Of a stretch of 64,000 bases of DNA, positions 9,021-19,152 are shown piece after piece. Position numbers and translations under genes: made by a program. How positions within the stretch are numbered: the first letter of the stretch is position 1; every line of letters starts with the position of its first letter. The notes beneath the pieces were generated by a model. The model saw only the letters and a list, made by a program, of their open reading frames with translations. It made no database searches and was not told where the DNA came from. This DNA is from Snodgrassella alvi_G. Its GTDB lineage: Bacteria; Pseudomonadota; Gammaproteobacteria; Burkholderiales; Neisseriaceae. The stretch is taken from contig CAMLCH010000002.1 in assembly GCA_946478525.1 (NCBI GenBank), positions 104,325-168,324 on the forward strand, in the 5' to 3' direction.

Positions 9021-9187
9021 ATGATTTAGTGCTTATAGTAAACTTTCCTATCATAATAGTTATGTTTATAAGATAACATTGCATAATAGAAGTTTATTAT
9101 GCTAATTGAATATAGATAGTTGCTATAAATTTGTTACAATTATGTTCTATTAGTTAATATTTTAGCTGTAACAGGAAGCAGGTTTTT

Positions 9188-10378
9188 ATGAACGCTCTAC
9201 AACAAGGTCGTCGAAATTTTTTACGTGCCGGTGCAGCTCTGGCTGGAACTGGTCTTTTACAGGCCTGTGGTAATACATCTAAACCAGAAGTTAAAACAAA
9301 TTCAACACCAACTCCACCTGTACGGCGCTCCGGAGGGAATAATTCATTGCGTATTTTTGCCAGTTCTGGTTATGGGGAGAGTACCAGTCGCTGTGAGCTC
9401 GGGGTAGCGCGTTTATCCAATGCTGGTTTTATGGTCAGTAATCAACAAGCTTATATGCGTCGTTCACAACGTTTCGCAGGGAGCGATATTGAGCGAACTG
9501 CAGATTTTCAGGATGTGGCTAACGGACGCGTCAGTACACCTAAAGTACTGATGGGGGTACGCGGCGGTTATGGAGCGATGCGAATTCTGCCAAAAATAGA
9601 CTGGGAAAGTCTGGGGAGACGCATGCACGAACATGGTACTATGTTATATGGGTACAGTGATGTGACGGCTTTACAACTTGCATTGTTGGCGAAGGGTAAT
9701 ATGTGTAGTTTTGCCGGACCGATGTTGTATAGTGAGTTTGGTAAACCGCAAATGAATGAATTTACGATACGGTCATTTATTGATAACAGCTGTAATCCGC
9801 ATATGACCGTTAGTGTAAATTACGTGCAGAATTACCAGATCAAAGTGGACGGAATTTTATGGGGTGGTAATCTGAGTGTGCTGTCAGCTTTGGCAGGTTC
9901 TCCCTATATGCCGGCAATCAGCGGGGGTATATTATTTATTGAAGATGTGGGTGAACAGCCATATCGTATTGAACGTATGTTGCAAACCTTATATCTGAGT
10001 GGTGTGATGAATCGCCAGCAGGCAATTGTGTTGGGTAATTTCCGGATGAGTGGTATCAGGGATGTCTATGATAGTAGTTACACTTTGAATTCGGTGATTC
10101 AAACAATGGCGCGATTGACTAAGGTACCTGTGTTAACCGGTTTCCCTTTCGGACATATTACTGAAAAAGTGACTTTTCCGTTAGGCGCGAAAGCAAGCTT
10201 ACGGTCAATGAGTAACGGTGGTTATCAGATCAGTTTTAGTGATTATCCAACTCTGAATCCTGCCGATTTTAATTTAAATACTTTATTGCCGCCTCCTCCG
10301 GTGATGGATAATATTCTAGATGGTAATACAGGTTTAGGAAATGATACCTCTGTCAATGATAGTGGCGATGATATGTGA
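9188..10378 (+). CDS. ldcA: LD-carboxypeptidase (LdcA-type), predicted lipoprotein
   Basis: Serine peptidase family S66 (LD-carboxypeptidase), cutting the terminal D-Ala from peptidoglycan tetrapeptides. The N-terminus carries an RRNFLRAG twin-arginine-like motif and a lipobox LLQAC at about residues 23-27, so export and lipidation are predicted rather than the cytoplasmic location of E. coli LdcA; the gonococcal LdcA is also extracytoplasmic. The nucleophile motif GYSDVTALQ follows GVRGGYGAMRILP. A further conserved block is WGGNLSVL, and GFPFGHITEK holds the expected catalytic His. The C-terminal tail is Pro/Asn/Asp-rich and poorly conserved. Confidence 0.9.
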   Translation: MNALQQGRRNFLRAGAALAGTGLLQACGNTSKPEVKTNSTPTPPVRRSGGNNSLRIFASSGYGESTSRCELGVARLSNAGFMVSNQQAYMRRSQRFAGSDIERTADFQDVANGRVSTPKVLMGVRGGYGAMRILPKIDWESLGRRMHEHGTMLYGYSDVTALQLALLAKGNMCSFAGPMLYSEFGKPQMNEFTIRSFIDNSCNPHMTVSVNYVQNYQIKVDGILWGGNLSVLSALAGSPYMPAISGGILFIEDVGEQPYRIERMLQTLYLSGVMNRQQAIVLGNFRMSGIRDVYDSSYTLNSVIQTMARLTKVPVLTGFPFGHITEKVTFPLGAKASLRSMSNGGYQISFSDYPTLNPADFNLNTLLPPPPVMDNILDGNTGLGNDTSVNDSGDDM

Positions 10379-10467
10379 TTTGTTTTTGTGTTGAAACACA
10401 GATTTTAATGCAAATAGATGTATTAAATTTTATTGCTGATTAACGGAAATGATATCTGGCATAGACA

Positions 10468-10507
10468 ATTGCGGCTGGGCAGCAGTGCTTCAGCCGGAAT
10501 TTTTTTC
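10468..10507 (+). terminator. terminator after ldcA
   Basis: Imperfect stem ATTGCGGCTG (10468-10477) / CAGCCGGAAT (10491-10500) followed by a T7 run (10500-10506). It is about 90 bases after the ldcA stop; the rest of the 294-base gap shows no gene. Confidence 0.75.
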
Positions 10508-10672
10508 TGAAAGCTTTAGCCACGTTTAAAGGCTTTGCATTCTTACTAAATGGCGCAATTAAGCCTATCTCAAAATCTGTGCAGTTAAAAGTTAATTTAA
10601 TCGATACTATTTTTAAAAATGATAGTATTGTTACGATATTTCGTCTTTAATTATTCTAGGAATGAATGGTTT

Positions 10673-11545
10673 ATGATAATTCACCCGAATTTCGATCCTG
10701 TTTTAATTCATTTAGGACCTCTGGCCATACGTTGGTATGCGTTAAGTTATATTGTTGGATTTTGTTTATTTATCTGGCTGGGACGCAAAAAAATTAAGAG
10801 CGGTCAAACTGTTTTTACTAATGAATTACTGGATGATTTTATTACTGTTGGTGTATTGGGAGTCATTATTGGAGGTCGTTTGGGCTACGTACTGTTTTAC
10901 CAGCCGGAATATTATCTAAGCAATCCACTAGAGATTCTGAAAGTGTGGCAAGGAGGAATGTCATTCCATGGTGGATTTTTGGGTGTTCTGGTAGCCATGT
11001 ACTTATTTGCACGTAAACACAAGCTGAAATTCTGGCAGGTTGCCGATTTTGTTGCTCCTTTGGTTCCCTTAGGTTTGGCGTGTGGTCGTATAGGGAATTT
11101 TATTAATGGTGAACTCTGGGGACGGGTAACTAATCCAGATGCATTTTGGGCCATGGGTTTTCAGAATGCCAGATTCGAAGATGGTGAAGTATATTGGTCT
11201 GATCCGCAGCAATGGTCAGCTGTTTGGGAAAAGTATCATATGTTGCCTCGTCATCCTTCTCAATTATATGAGGTTGCACTTGAAGGTGTTGCTTTATTTG
11301 TGATTGTTTGGTTATTTTCTAAAAAACCGCGACCGGTTGGACAAGTGTCAATGTTGTTTCTGGCCGGATACGGAGTTTTTCGATTTATCGTAGAGTTTGC
11401 TCGTGAGCCGGACGGTTATTTGGGTTTATTGTTAATGAATTTATCTATGGGTCAGTTGCTCAGTTTACCTATGATTATTATTGGTGTGGCAGGATTTATT
11501 TATGCAGGTAAAAAAGGAAAATTAAAAGCAAATGCAGCCAATTAA
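10673..11545 (+). CDS. lgt: prolipoprotein diacylglyceryl transferase
   Basis: Inner-membrane enzyme that transfers diacylglyceryl from phosphatidylglycerol to the lipobox Cys of prolipoproteins. It is 290 aa with about seven membrane segments. The family signature is HGGFLG, followed by the Lgt motif GRIGNFINGELWGR (about residues 137-150) and the C-terminal FRFIVEFAREPDG. The start at 10673 (MIIHPNFDPV) has AGGAA 10 bases upstream; an in-frame start at 10619 would add 18 residues absent from the family. It acts on the lipoproteins encoded nearby (LdcA, Ape1-like, the solute-binding protein). Confidence 0.96.
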   Translation: MIIHPNFDPVLIHLGPLAIRWYALSYIVGFCLFIWLGRKKIKSGQTVFTNELLDDFITVGVLGVIIGGRLGYVLFYQPEYYLSNPLEILKVWQGGMSFHGGFLGVLVAMYLFARKHKLKFWQVADFVAPLVPLGLACGRIGNFINGELWGRVTNPDAFWAMGFQNARFEDGEVYWSDPQQWSAVWEKYHMLPRHPSQLYEVALEGVALFVIVWLFSKKPRPVGQVSMLFLAGYGVFRFIVEFAREPDGYLGLLLMNLSMGQLLSLPMIIIGVAGFIYAGKKGKLKANAAN

Positions 11546-11575
11546 TTAATGTGAGCAGTTAATCATTTAAAGTAT

Positions 11576-11622
11576 AAAATCAACACACCGCAATGATATT
11601 TATTGCAGTGTGTTGATTTTAA
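11576..11622 (+). terminator. intrinsic terminator after lgt
   Basis: Long stem of 19 bases with one mismatch (11576-11594 / 11602-11620, AAAATCAACACAC...), 7-base loop, T-rich end. It is symmetric enough to serve both strands, and ftsK converges from the right. Confidence 0.88.
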
Positions 11623-11767
11623 ACAGTCATGAAAACATTGAGTTAAAGTGTGGGCTTTAAGTAGCCTTCGATTATTTAATATTTTGTAATCAATTTGCCC
11701 GCAGTAATGCTGCTTAACAATTCTCAAATTTTGTTTAATCTTTTTTTCGAGCAGAACGAAGATTGTT

Positions 11768-14158
11768 TTAAAGATTGTCTTTATGAGCCAGTATTCGGCG
11801 TGTTCCCCCCAATTCTGTCCCAGAAACAATGCCGGCGGTTTCTAAGGCTTCCATTAAATTAGCAGCACGATTGTAGCCAATGCGTAAATGGCGTTGCAAA
11901 GATGAGATCGAAGTTTTACGTGTTTCCAGTACGAAAGCTACCGCCTGATCAAATAATTCATCACTATTGGCATTTGGATTGACTTGATTAACAGTAGTCT
12001 GCGCAGCTTCTCCGGACAGAAGTCCTTCAACATACTGAGCTGGAGCCTGTTTTCTGATGAAATCCACTACTGCATGGACTTCTTCATCGGAAACAAATGC
12101 TCCGTGCAGACGAGTTGGTTCTGCCTGACCGGGTGGTAAAAATAACATATCACCTTTGCCAAGTAGATTCTCAGCTCCCATTTGATCAAGAATAGTACGA
12201 CTGTCAATTTTGCTGGATACCTGAAATGATAATCTGGTCGGAATATTGGCTTTGATCAGACCGGTAATAACATCCACGCTGGGACGTTGGGTAGCAAGAA
12301 TTAAGTGAATACCGGCAGCGCGCGCTTTCTGAGCCAGACGAGCAATCTGTTGTTCGATTTTCTTGCCTTCAACCATCATCAGATCCGCTAACTCATCGAT
12401 CACCACGACTATATAAGGTAATTTTTCTAGAGGTTCGGGGTCATCTGGATTGGTACTAAACGGATTGACTAAGGGGACATTATTTTTTTTGGCTGCCATC
12501 ACTTTATCATTAAAACCAGTGATATTGCGCACCCCAACATGTGCCAGTAAGCGATAGCGCTTTTCCATTTCTGCCACACACCAGTTTAGTGCTTGTGCTG
12601 CTTCTTTCATATCGGTAACCACCGGTGCCAGCAGATGTGGAATACCATCGTAAACACTCAACTCCAGCATTTTCGGATCAACCATGATAAAGCGTACTTC
12701 ATCTGGCTGCGCCTTATATAAAATTGACAGAATCATGCAGTTGACGCCAACTGATTTACCGGAGCCAGTTGTTCCGGCCACCAATAAGTGGGGCATTTTG
12801 GCTAAACTGGCAATAACTGGGGCACCAGCAATGTCTTTGCCCATAGCCATGGTCAGTTTGTCTTCAGCTTCATGAAATATGCGTGAGTTAAGTATCTCTG
12901 TTAGCAACACATTCTGACGCGTATCATTAGGCAATTCGATGCCCATGGTGGTTTTGCCGACTATGGTTTCGACCACACGCACGCTCTGAACAGATAATGA
13001 GCGTGCTAAATCTTTATTCAGATTAACAATTTGGCTACCTTTTACGCCTTGTGCCGGCTCAATTTCAAAGCGGGTAATAACAGGACCAGTGGTGGCACTA
13101 ATCACTTCTACATCTACGCCAAATTCTTTCAATTTTGTTTCAATATGTTCAGCAGTTTGCTGTAGGTGACGTGTATTGACTGCTGGAGCTTGTGCTTCTG
13201 GTTTATTTAACAAATTAATATCTGGTAATGTTGTGTGCTCAGTATTTATCGGAGTAGAGGGTTTTACAGTAGGTGCAGTGGTCGAACTGGCTGGTTGCTC
13301 TGGCTTGAACAAATCTGGTTGAATAGTAGCCTCGGTACGGACAGTAACCGGTTTGCGATTGCTGGTAGCCAGAGATGGTTTTTTTATATGACTGGCATTA
13401 ATATTTTTAGCTTGTTTAACTATTCGCCGCAGAGTTTTCTGATTAGGAATGGCAGCAATAAGCCGATGGGGTTTACGCAATAATTTACACCATAACCATT
13501 CTAATTGTGCGCCGATTTTTTCAATTACTGTTAACCATGAAACCTGTAAAATCAGAGAAAAACCCACCACCATCATAAATACGCTGATCAGCAAACTGCC
13601 ACTCATGCCGAAAAAATATTGCAAAAGTTTGCCAAATGATTGTCCGATCAATCCACCGGTACCTAACGGTAGCTCTTTATCTAAACTGCCGGCCCAAACT
13701 AAATTTTCCAAAACTGGGCTGAATATCAACATAATGATTAAGCCGGTCAGTGTTAGCCAGACGTTGTAATCTTTACCTTCTGCGCCGGTATTCAAAGACC
13801 GTGCATTTAATGGGCGAAAGCTGTGATATAACGTTATAGCAGCAGCAAATATACCCCACCATATTGAATAACCGCAGATGTAATAGCCAATATCAGCTAA
13901 ATAGGCACCGGTAAGACCAGCCAGATTAATCGGCACAACAGTTTGCCCATTGCCACGAGACCAGGCCGGATCATTCATATTAAAACTGGCCAGCGCAAGA
14001 AACGTATACAGTGTCACCATTAATGCCATTAACCAGAAAATATCGTTAATCAGATTAATTAACCAAGGTTGTCCTGTTTTGATGGCTTTAGAGATGGTGA
14101 CCTGTTTAGGAGTCAATTTTTTTTTGCCCGTGGCGTTTTTTTTGCGTGAAGTAGCCAT
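11768..14158 (-). CDS. ftsK: DNA translocase FtsK (four-TM type)
   Basis: Septum-anchored DNA pump that moves the terminus region and activates XerCD recombination. It is 796 aa. A basic N-terminus is followed by about four membrane segments within residues 35-205, then a short variable linker (about 210-330). The motor has Walker A AGTTGSGKSVG (about 461-471) and Walker B YIVVVIDELADLMM. The C-terminal gamma winged-helix domain (SISSLQRHLRIGYNRAANLME) reads KOPS sites. A second FtsK-type gene with a very different N-terminus lies at 44345-47902; this one has the canonical architecture. Confidence 0.95.
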   Translation of the reverse strand: MATSRKKNATGKKKLTPKQVTISKAIKTGQPWLINLINDIFWLMALMVTLYTFLALASFNMNDPAWSRGNGQTVVPINLAGLTGAYLADIGYYICGYSIWWGIFAAAITLYHSFRPLNARSLNTGAEGKDYNVWLTLTGLIIMLIFSPVLENLVWAGSLDKELPLGTGGLIGQSFGKLLQYFFGMSGSLLISVFMMVVGFSLILQVSWLTVIEKIGAQLEWLWCKLLRKPHRLIAAIPNQKTLRRIVKQAKNINASHIKKPSLATSNRKPVTVRTEATIQPDLFKPEQPASSTTAPTVKPSTPINTEHTTLPDINLLNKPEAQAPAVNTRHLQQTAEHIETKLKEFGVDVEVISATTGPVITRFEIEPAQGVKGSQIVNLNKDLARSLSVQSVRVVETIVGKTTMGIELPNDTRQNVLLTEILNSRIFHEAEDKLTMAMGKDIAGAPVIASLAKMPHLLVAGTTGSGKSVGVNCMILSILYKAQPDEVRFIMVDPKMLELSVYDGIPHLLAPVVTDMKEAAQALNWCVAEMEKRYRLLAHVGVRNITGFNDKVMAAKKNNVPLVNPFSTNPDDPEPLEKLPYIVVVIDELADLMMVEGKKIEQQIARLAQKARAAGIHLILATQRPSVDVITGLIKANIPTRLSFQVSSKIDSRTILDQMGAENLLGKGDMLFLPPGQAEPTRLHGAFVSDEEVHAVVDFIRKQAPAQYVEGLLSGEAAQTTVNQVNPNANSDELFDQAVAFVLETRKTSISSLQRHLRIGYNRAANLMEALETAGIVSGTELGGTRRILAHKDNL

Positions 14159-14249
14159 AAATCGTTGGAATTTGTCGCATGCTTAATATTGTTTTCAAGA
14201 CTCTATTATAAAGGTTATTGATAAATTTATTTTTAATTGCCGGAAAAAT

Positions 14250-15377
14250 TTAACAGTTTTTTGCGGAAGAAACCGACCAGTATCCACAACCTAAAATTCT
14301 TGCTCCAGAAGCGCCGGTAGCATGATGTACTGTAACAGGGGTACGTTGATACCAGCAGGCTGCCAGCCAAGCAAAAGCTGCTGCTTCCACCAATTGTGCT
14401 GGTAGATTTAGTTCATCAGTAATATGTAAACTGATCTGGTGTTGTTTTAGCAATTCTGCAATGGTTTGCTTGAGTAATGTATTTTGCGCACCACCGCCAC
14501 AAACAAAAACACTATCTACTTTCGGTGCGGATGAGACTATTGCGTTTACAGCTGTTGAGGCTGTCAGTTGCAGTAAGGTACGCAATATATCTGCCGGATT
14601 TTCCTTACCGCTTAAATAGTTATTTAACCACTGTAAATTAAACAGATCTCGTCCAGTACTTTTCGGGTAAGGTTGACTGAAATATGCATGTTGTAACATA
14701 GATTCCAGTAAAGAAGACAAAATTTTACCGTTGCGGGCTAACTGACCATCTTTATCATAATCCTGTTGCCAGTTAAGCTGTACCCATGCATCCATCAGCA
14801 TATTGGCCGGGCCGGTATCAAATCCAAACGGAGCACACAATGGTTGTAATATACTGATATTGGCAATTCCGCCTAAATTCAGAACAACCCGGCATTGTTG
14901 CTGATCAGCGAAAACGGCCTGATGAAAAGCTGGTACTAAAGGTGCACCTTGTCCACCGGCAGACAAATCCTGATTACGAAAATCGCCAACAGTCGTAATG
15001 TCGCACAGCTCTGCCAGCAATGCCCAGTTCATTAACTGGATACTATAGTGATTTTCCGGAACATGTCGAATGGTTTGCCCATGACATCCAATGGCTGTAA
15101 TTTCTTTAGCTGCAAGATTGGTTTGCTGAAGTACTGTAGTGACAGCTTGAGCATTCAGTTGAGCCAGTTGTTGAGCTAGCAAAGCTGAGCGATGTAGTTC
15201 ATCTGTAGCAGGAGTTTGTAAAGCCAGCAAGTGCTGTTTAAGTACGGCCGAATAGGGAACAAATGCATGACCACATACTTCCATAAAAGTTGTACCCGCC
15301 ATTTTAGCAACCACGGCATCAATACCATCCATGCTGGTGCCGGACATCAACCCAATATAGTATTTTATTTCTTTCAT
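14250..15377 (-). CDS. anmK: anhydro-N-acetylmuramic acid kinase
   Basis: Cytoplasmic kinase that phosphorylates and opens 1,6-anhydro-MurNAc from recycled peptidoglycan to MurNAc-6-P. It is 375 aa with the N-terminal phosphate-binding motif IGLMSGTSMDGIDAV, GCHGQTIRH, the active-site region VGDFRNQDLSAGGQGAPLVPAFH, LNLGGIAN and FDTGPANMLMD. The ATG at 15377 gives MKEIKYYIGLMSG; a longer in-frame extension to 15458 would run back into xthA and has no family support. It starts 7 bases after the xthA stop, indicating co-transcription. Confidence 0.96.
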   Translation of the reverse strand: MKEIKYYIGLMSGTSMDGIDAVVAKMAGTTFMEVCGHAFVPYSAVLKQHLLALQTPATDELHRSALLAQQLAQLNAQAVTTVLQQTNLAAKEITAIGCHGQTIRHVPENHYSIQLMNWALLAELCDITTVGDFRNQDLSAGGQGAPLVPAFHQAVFADQQQCRVVLNLGGIANISILQPLCAPFGFDTGPANMLMDAWVQLNWQQDYDKDGQLARNGKILSSLLESMLQHAYFSQPYPKSTGRDLFNLQWLNNYLSGKENPADILRTLLQLTASTAVNAIVSSAPKVDSVFVCGGGAQNTLLKQTIAELLKQHQISLHITDELNLPAQLVEAAAFAWLAACWYQRTPVTVHHATGASGARILGCGYWSVSSAKNC

Positions 15378-15384
15378 TATACTT

Positions 15385-16152
15385 CTAGCTTGCGAGTATG
15401 GCCGTAACCGGAGCATGATCACTGGGACGCTCCCAGCCACGTGATGTGGTATCAACACTGACTGCCTGTAGTTGCGGAACTAATGACTGGCTGATCAGAA
15501 TATGGTCAATACGTAAGCCCATTTTACGTTTAAACATGTTCATTCGATAATCCCACCACGTATAATGTGCTTCATTCGGATGCAGATATTGCAAGCTATC
15601 TGTTAGGCCCAGATCAGTCAACTGCCTAAACCAGCTGCGCTCCTGAGGTGTACACAGTACTTTATTTTGCCACTGCTGCGGATCATAGACATCTATATCA
15701 TTAGGGGCGATATTAAAATCACCTAACAATATAGTGGCAGGATATTGTAAAAGTTGCTGTTTAACATATTCATGCAGCCTCTGAAACCATTGTTGTTTAT
15801 ATTTAAATTTATCACTCTCTATAGATTCGCCATTGACACAATAAGCGCAGATAATACGGATATTGTTAACGGTTGCAGCTATGACTCTTTTTTGCGGATC
15901 ATTGAGCGTCGGCATATTGATATCAATATTTTCCAAAGGCTCTTTGCTCAGAATAGCAACTCCATTATAGGTTTTTTGCCCATTCCAGGCCGCATTGTAG
16001 CCAATATTAGCAAATGCTGATTCTGGAAATTTATCCTGATCAAGTTTCAGTTCCTGCAAAGCTAAGACATCGGGCTGATTCTCTTCTAGCCAACGCAAAG
16101 TATGAGCTAAGCGTACATTGAGAGAATTTACATTCCACGTGGCAATTTTCAT
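15385..16152 (-). CDS. xthA: exodeoxyribonuclease III
   Basis: AP endonuclease and 3'-5' exonuclease of base-excision repair. It is 255 aa of the exonuclease/endonuclease/phosphatase fold. Motifs are MKIATWNVNSLN, LALQELKLDQDKFP (metal-binding Glu), GDFNIAPNDIDVYDP, WWDYRM and the C-terminal RIDHILIS...SDHAPV catalytic region. It is the first gene of a two-gene unit with anmK. Length and start agree with the family. Confidence 0.95.
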   Translation of the reverse strand: MKIATWNVNSLNVRLAHTLRWLEENQPDVLALQELKLDQDKFPESAFANIGYNAAWNGQKTYNGVAILSKEPLENIDINMPTLNDPQKRVIAATVNNIRIICAYCVNGESIESDKFKYKQQWFQRLHEYVKQQLLQYPATILLGDFNIAPNDIDVYDPQQWQNKVLCTPQERSWFRQLTDLGLTDSLQYLHPNEAHYTWWDYRMNMFKRKMGLRIDHILISQSLVPQLQAVSVDTTSRGWERPSDHAPVTAILAS

Positions 16153-16492
16153 AATAAGTTAGCATTCAAAGCGAAGCTGCTATTGTAAGCGTAAAGAGTA
16201 ATCAGTTCTACTTAGTCTGTGCAATAGTCAAATCTTATTTAAATAATCTATTAAATATAAATTTATTGGTTTGAGGTATTACTTTTTTAATGGTTAGATA
16301 GGATATGAAATCAATGTCAAACTATCATATCTGAATGGTTTAATAAATATTACAATGTATTATTGTCCAAAGTGCAAGTTGTCAGCTGTTTATTGAATCA
16401 ACACCATTTTAAAAAATGGTGTAGCATTTTAAGGAGAATTCTGATCTGACAACTAATTACAAGTGTGGTTTACATTGCAGACATATACTAAT
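16153..16492. other. intergenic region with an AT hairpin
   Basis: No gene recognised. A perfect 10-bp stem ACACCATTTT / AAAATGGTGT with a 2-base loop lies at 16401-16422, with no clear T-tract on either strand. An AAGGAG at 16430-16435 is not followed by a usable start, so it may be a remnant. The xthA promoter must lie near the right of xthA, but I cannot assign it. Confidence 0.5.
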
Positions 16493-17824
16493 TTAATCCG
16501 TTTGAGTGATCGTCACACTTTGATTTGGAACACTACTCAATTGCTGTTTCCAGATACGCTGTTTTTTCTTAAAGTCAGCTAATTCGTGGGAATTTAGCAT
16601 TTTGGTCGGTAAAGCCACACTGGTTGGGTTAACAGCCTGACCATTGATTAACACTTCGTAATGTAAATGTGGACCTGTAGATACGCCGGTACTACCTACG
16701 TAGCCAATAATATCCCCTGAGCGTACGTGTTGACCAGCTTTGATATTAGCAAATGCACTCATATGTCCATATAAGGTTTCCATACTGGCATTGTGACGCA
16801 GCATGATTGCATTGCCGTAACCACCTTTAACGCCAATGCTGGTTACAACACCATCTGATGGTGCGCGGATCGGGGTGCCACTGGCGACGGCATAATCAAT
16901 GCCACTGTGCATGCGTAAGGTTTTGCGAATTGGGTGGAAGCGTATGCCAAAAGGTGATGAAATGCGTGCACCTTCAACCGGTGCGCTGGTGAAACCTTTA
17001 CGTAAAGGCTTGCCAGCTATATCGTAATATTGTCCATTACCATCATTGCCACTTTCATAAAAATAGGCCTGATACAGATTTCCATAGCGACTGATTTCAG
17101 CCGCGCGAATATCACCGGTGGCCAGCTGCTGACCTCGATAGTACAAACTGTCATATATCAGTCTGATCTTGTCGCCACTTTCTAAGGTATTAATATCAAT
17201 TTTATCGCGAAAAATTTCTCGTAAAGACTCACGAATTTCAACTGGCACACCAGCCTGAGCCAGAGCACCACGTGCTGAAGTTTTGATTACCACTGCTTTA
17301 AAGGTTGGCAAAGTTTCTGTGTCTACTGATCCAACGTCTACCTGCCAGTTTTCACCGGATTTTTTTAACGCTATAAGATTTTTTTCACCGTTATCATCAT
17401 CATCAAAAAATTGAATATCAGTCAGTTTGCCACTGTTATCAGTACGGATGCTGAATACCTGATTTACCTGTAAATGTTTAACTTGTTTTTGAATAATATC
17501 CAGACTGGTAATGCGCTTGATTTCTGTCTCATTAATACCAAAACGCTTTAACACCATATCAATAGTATCTCCGGCCTGAACGACTTCGTCACGCCAGAAA
17601 TTCTGGTTGCTGGGCATAGTTTGTATAGTCACCTCGGGCAGATTAATCATGACTTTTTCAGCATGATAGCGAGTTGGATTTTGCTTTTGCGCCGTTAAGC
17701 CGATGATGAGTAAAATTAACAGGATTAACAGGACTATTACTGATATAAGCCAGCGAATTGGATGCTTGCGTATGCGCTGCTTGATCAGCTGTAAGCTAGA
17801 ATAGATGTGTTTGGTAAAGGCCAT
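16493..17824 (-). CDS. M23-family peptidoglycan endopeptidase, membrane-anchored
   Basis: LytM/M23 zinc metallopeptidase expected to cut peptidoglycan cross-links in the periplasm. It is 443 aa. A basic N-terminus with one membrane anchor (about residues 25-45) is followed by a LysM/OapA-like segment (VVQAGDTIDMVLKRFGI, about 75-100), a linker domain, and the catalytic domain (about 290-410). The zinc motif HSGIDYA and the second motif HLHYEVLINGQAVNP are intact. Architecture matches the neisserial M23 endopeptidases related to NMB0315/NGO1686. It lies 95 bases downstream of the YihY-family gene in the same direction. Confidence 0.9.
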   Translation of the reverse strand: MAFTKHIYSSLQLIKQRIRKHPIRWLISVIVLLILLILLIIGLTAQKQNPTRYHAEKVMINLPEVTIQTMPSNQNFWRDEVVQAGDTIDMVLKRFGINETEIKRITSLDIIQKQVKHLQVNQVFSIRTDNSGKLTDIQFFDDDDNGEKNLIALKKSGENWQVDVGSVDTETLPTFKAVVIKTSARGALAQAGVPVEIRESLREIFRDKIDINTLESGDKIRLIYDSLYYRGQQLATGDIRAAEISRYGNLYQAYFYESGNDGNGQYYDIAGKPLRKGFTSAPVEGARISSPFGIRFHPIRKTLRMHSGIDYAVASGTPIRAPSDGVVTSIGVKGGYGNAIMLRHNASMETLYGHMSAFANIKAGQHVRSGDIIGYVGSTGVSTGPHLHYEVLINGQAVNPTSVALPTKMLNSHELADFKKKQRIWKQQLSSVPNQSVTITQTD

Positions 17825-17919
17825 GGCTTATAATTTATCTCTGTGCCGCAGAAACTAATTATTAATTTAAAACTAATTTCCTAAAACTATAGTCATTAAC
17901 AAAATTTTATTACTATATC

Positions 17920-19152
17920 TTATTTTTGCTCATTTGTTGACTTGTTTGCAGTTAATTTTTCTGCCCAGTCAGACAAATTAATTTCTAATGAATGCAGACA
18001 GGGTGACAGCATCGCATGAACAGATGTAGCTGCGACAGAAGTATGATTATCACTATACACATACAAATGGAACAAATCATTAAGCATTATTTTATCAGCG
18101 CTCAATTGTAATACCCAGCCATAATCATTGTGAGTTATGTAATGATGAGACTCCAGGCTGGTTAACAACTGACTCAAATTTTTATCATTTATTTGTAATT
18201 GTTGCTGTAAATCATAGCTACTAACAGCTTTACCAAATTGTTGAGCCTGAAATAATTGCAGTAACAGATTGAGTGCGTCTTCGAATATGTGATGCTGATG
18301 TAGTTGACGAAATGTTTGCCGATGCCAGTAAGGTAATGAAGAAGTCAGTACTGCTCCGGTGAGTAATAACAGCCACAACAAATTCAGCCAGATTAAAAAA
18401 ACCGGTATAGCCGCAAATGCACCATATACCAGCTGATAGTTACCAAAATAAATAATAAATAATGCAAATCCTCTGCGTAATAAGTCCAGAGCTACTGCTA
18501 CAAGAATGGCACTTAATAAGGCATGTCGCCACGGAACAAAACAAAATGGTACCAGTTTATAGAGTAAAAAAAGCAGTGAAGTAATAAGACACAGATTAGT
18601 AAGATTAGCGGTAATATTGTTGGTAAAAGGTATATGTGTTGCCTGTGTTCCTAAATGTGCCAGAATACTGAGAAAAGATAAACTCATCCCCAAGATAACT
18701 GGACCGAGTGTCAATAATGCCCAGTAAATCAGCATGCGTATCCAGAGTGGTCGTTTATCTCGTGCCTGCCAGATTTGATTAAAAGCCTGCTCAATGGTTT
18801 GAATCAGCATTAGTGAGGTAATAAACATAGACACAATGCCAACAGCAGTTAAACTGCTGGCTTTAGCACGAAAGTCCTCTAAATAACCGCTGACGGCATC
18901 AGCGCCGGCAGCAGGGATGATGATGTGTGTTAAAAACTGATTAAAGTGAGTTGCCATATCGGCAAACATAGGAAAAGCATTAACAATGATGATGGTGATA
19001 GTAAAAAAAGGAACCAATGCCAATAAGGTGGTAAAAGTCAGACTGGTAGCAATAAGTGTCAAACGACAACGGCTGAAATTTTTGCCTACAAATAACATGA
19101 ATTGCGGTAATTGATGTTGTAAATATCTGTTTATGCTAAAGGATATTTTCAT
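17920..19152 (-). CDS. YihY/BrkB (RNase BN-like) family membrane protein
   Basis: Inner-membrane protein of the YihY/BrkB family, 410 aa. About six membrane segments occupy residues 30-290, with the family features LIATSLTFTTLLALVPFF near the N-terminus, IEQAFNQIWQARDKRP in the loop, and the late AIPVFLIWLNLLWLLLLTGA segment. The C-terminal 120 residues look like a cytoplasmic winged-helix extension. The old RNase BN name is a misassignment for this family and its function is unknown. It probably shares a transcript with the M23 peptidase gene. Confidence 0.88.
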   Translation of the reverse strand: MKISFSINRYLQHQLPQFMLFVGKNFSRCRLTLIATSLTFTTLLALVPFFTITIIIVNAFPMFADMATHFNQFLTHIIIPAAGADAVSGYLEDFRAKASSLTAVGIVSMFITSLMLIQTIEQAFNQIWQARDKRPLWIRMLIYWALLTLGPVILGMSLSFLSILAHLGTQATHIPFTNNITANLTNLCLITSLLFLLYKLVPFCFVPWRHALLSAILVAVALDLLRRGFALFIIYFGNYQLVYGAFAAIPVFLIWLNLLWLLLLTGAVLTSSLPYWHRQTFRQLHQHHIFEDALNLLLQLFQAQQFGKAVSSYDLQQQLQINDKNLSQLLTSLESHHYITHNDYGWVLQLSADKIMLNDLFHLYVYSDNHTSVAATSVHAMLSPCLHSLEINLSDWAEKLTANKSTNEQK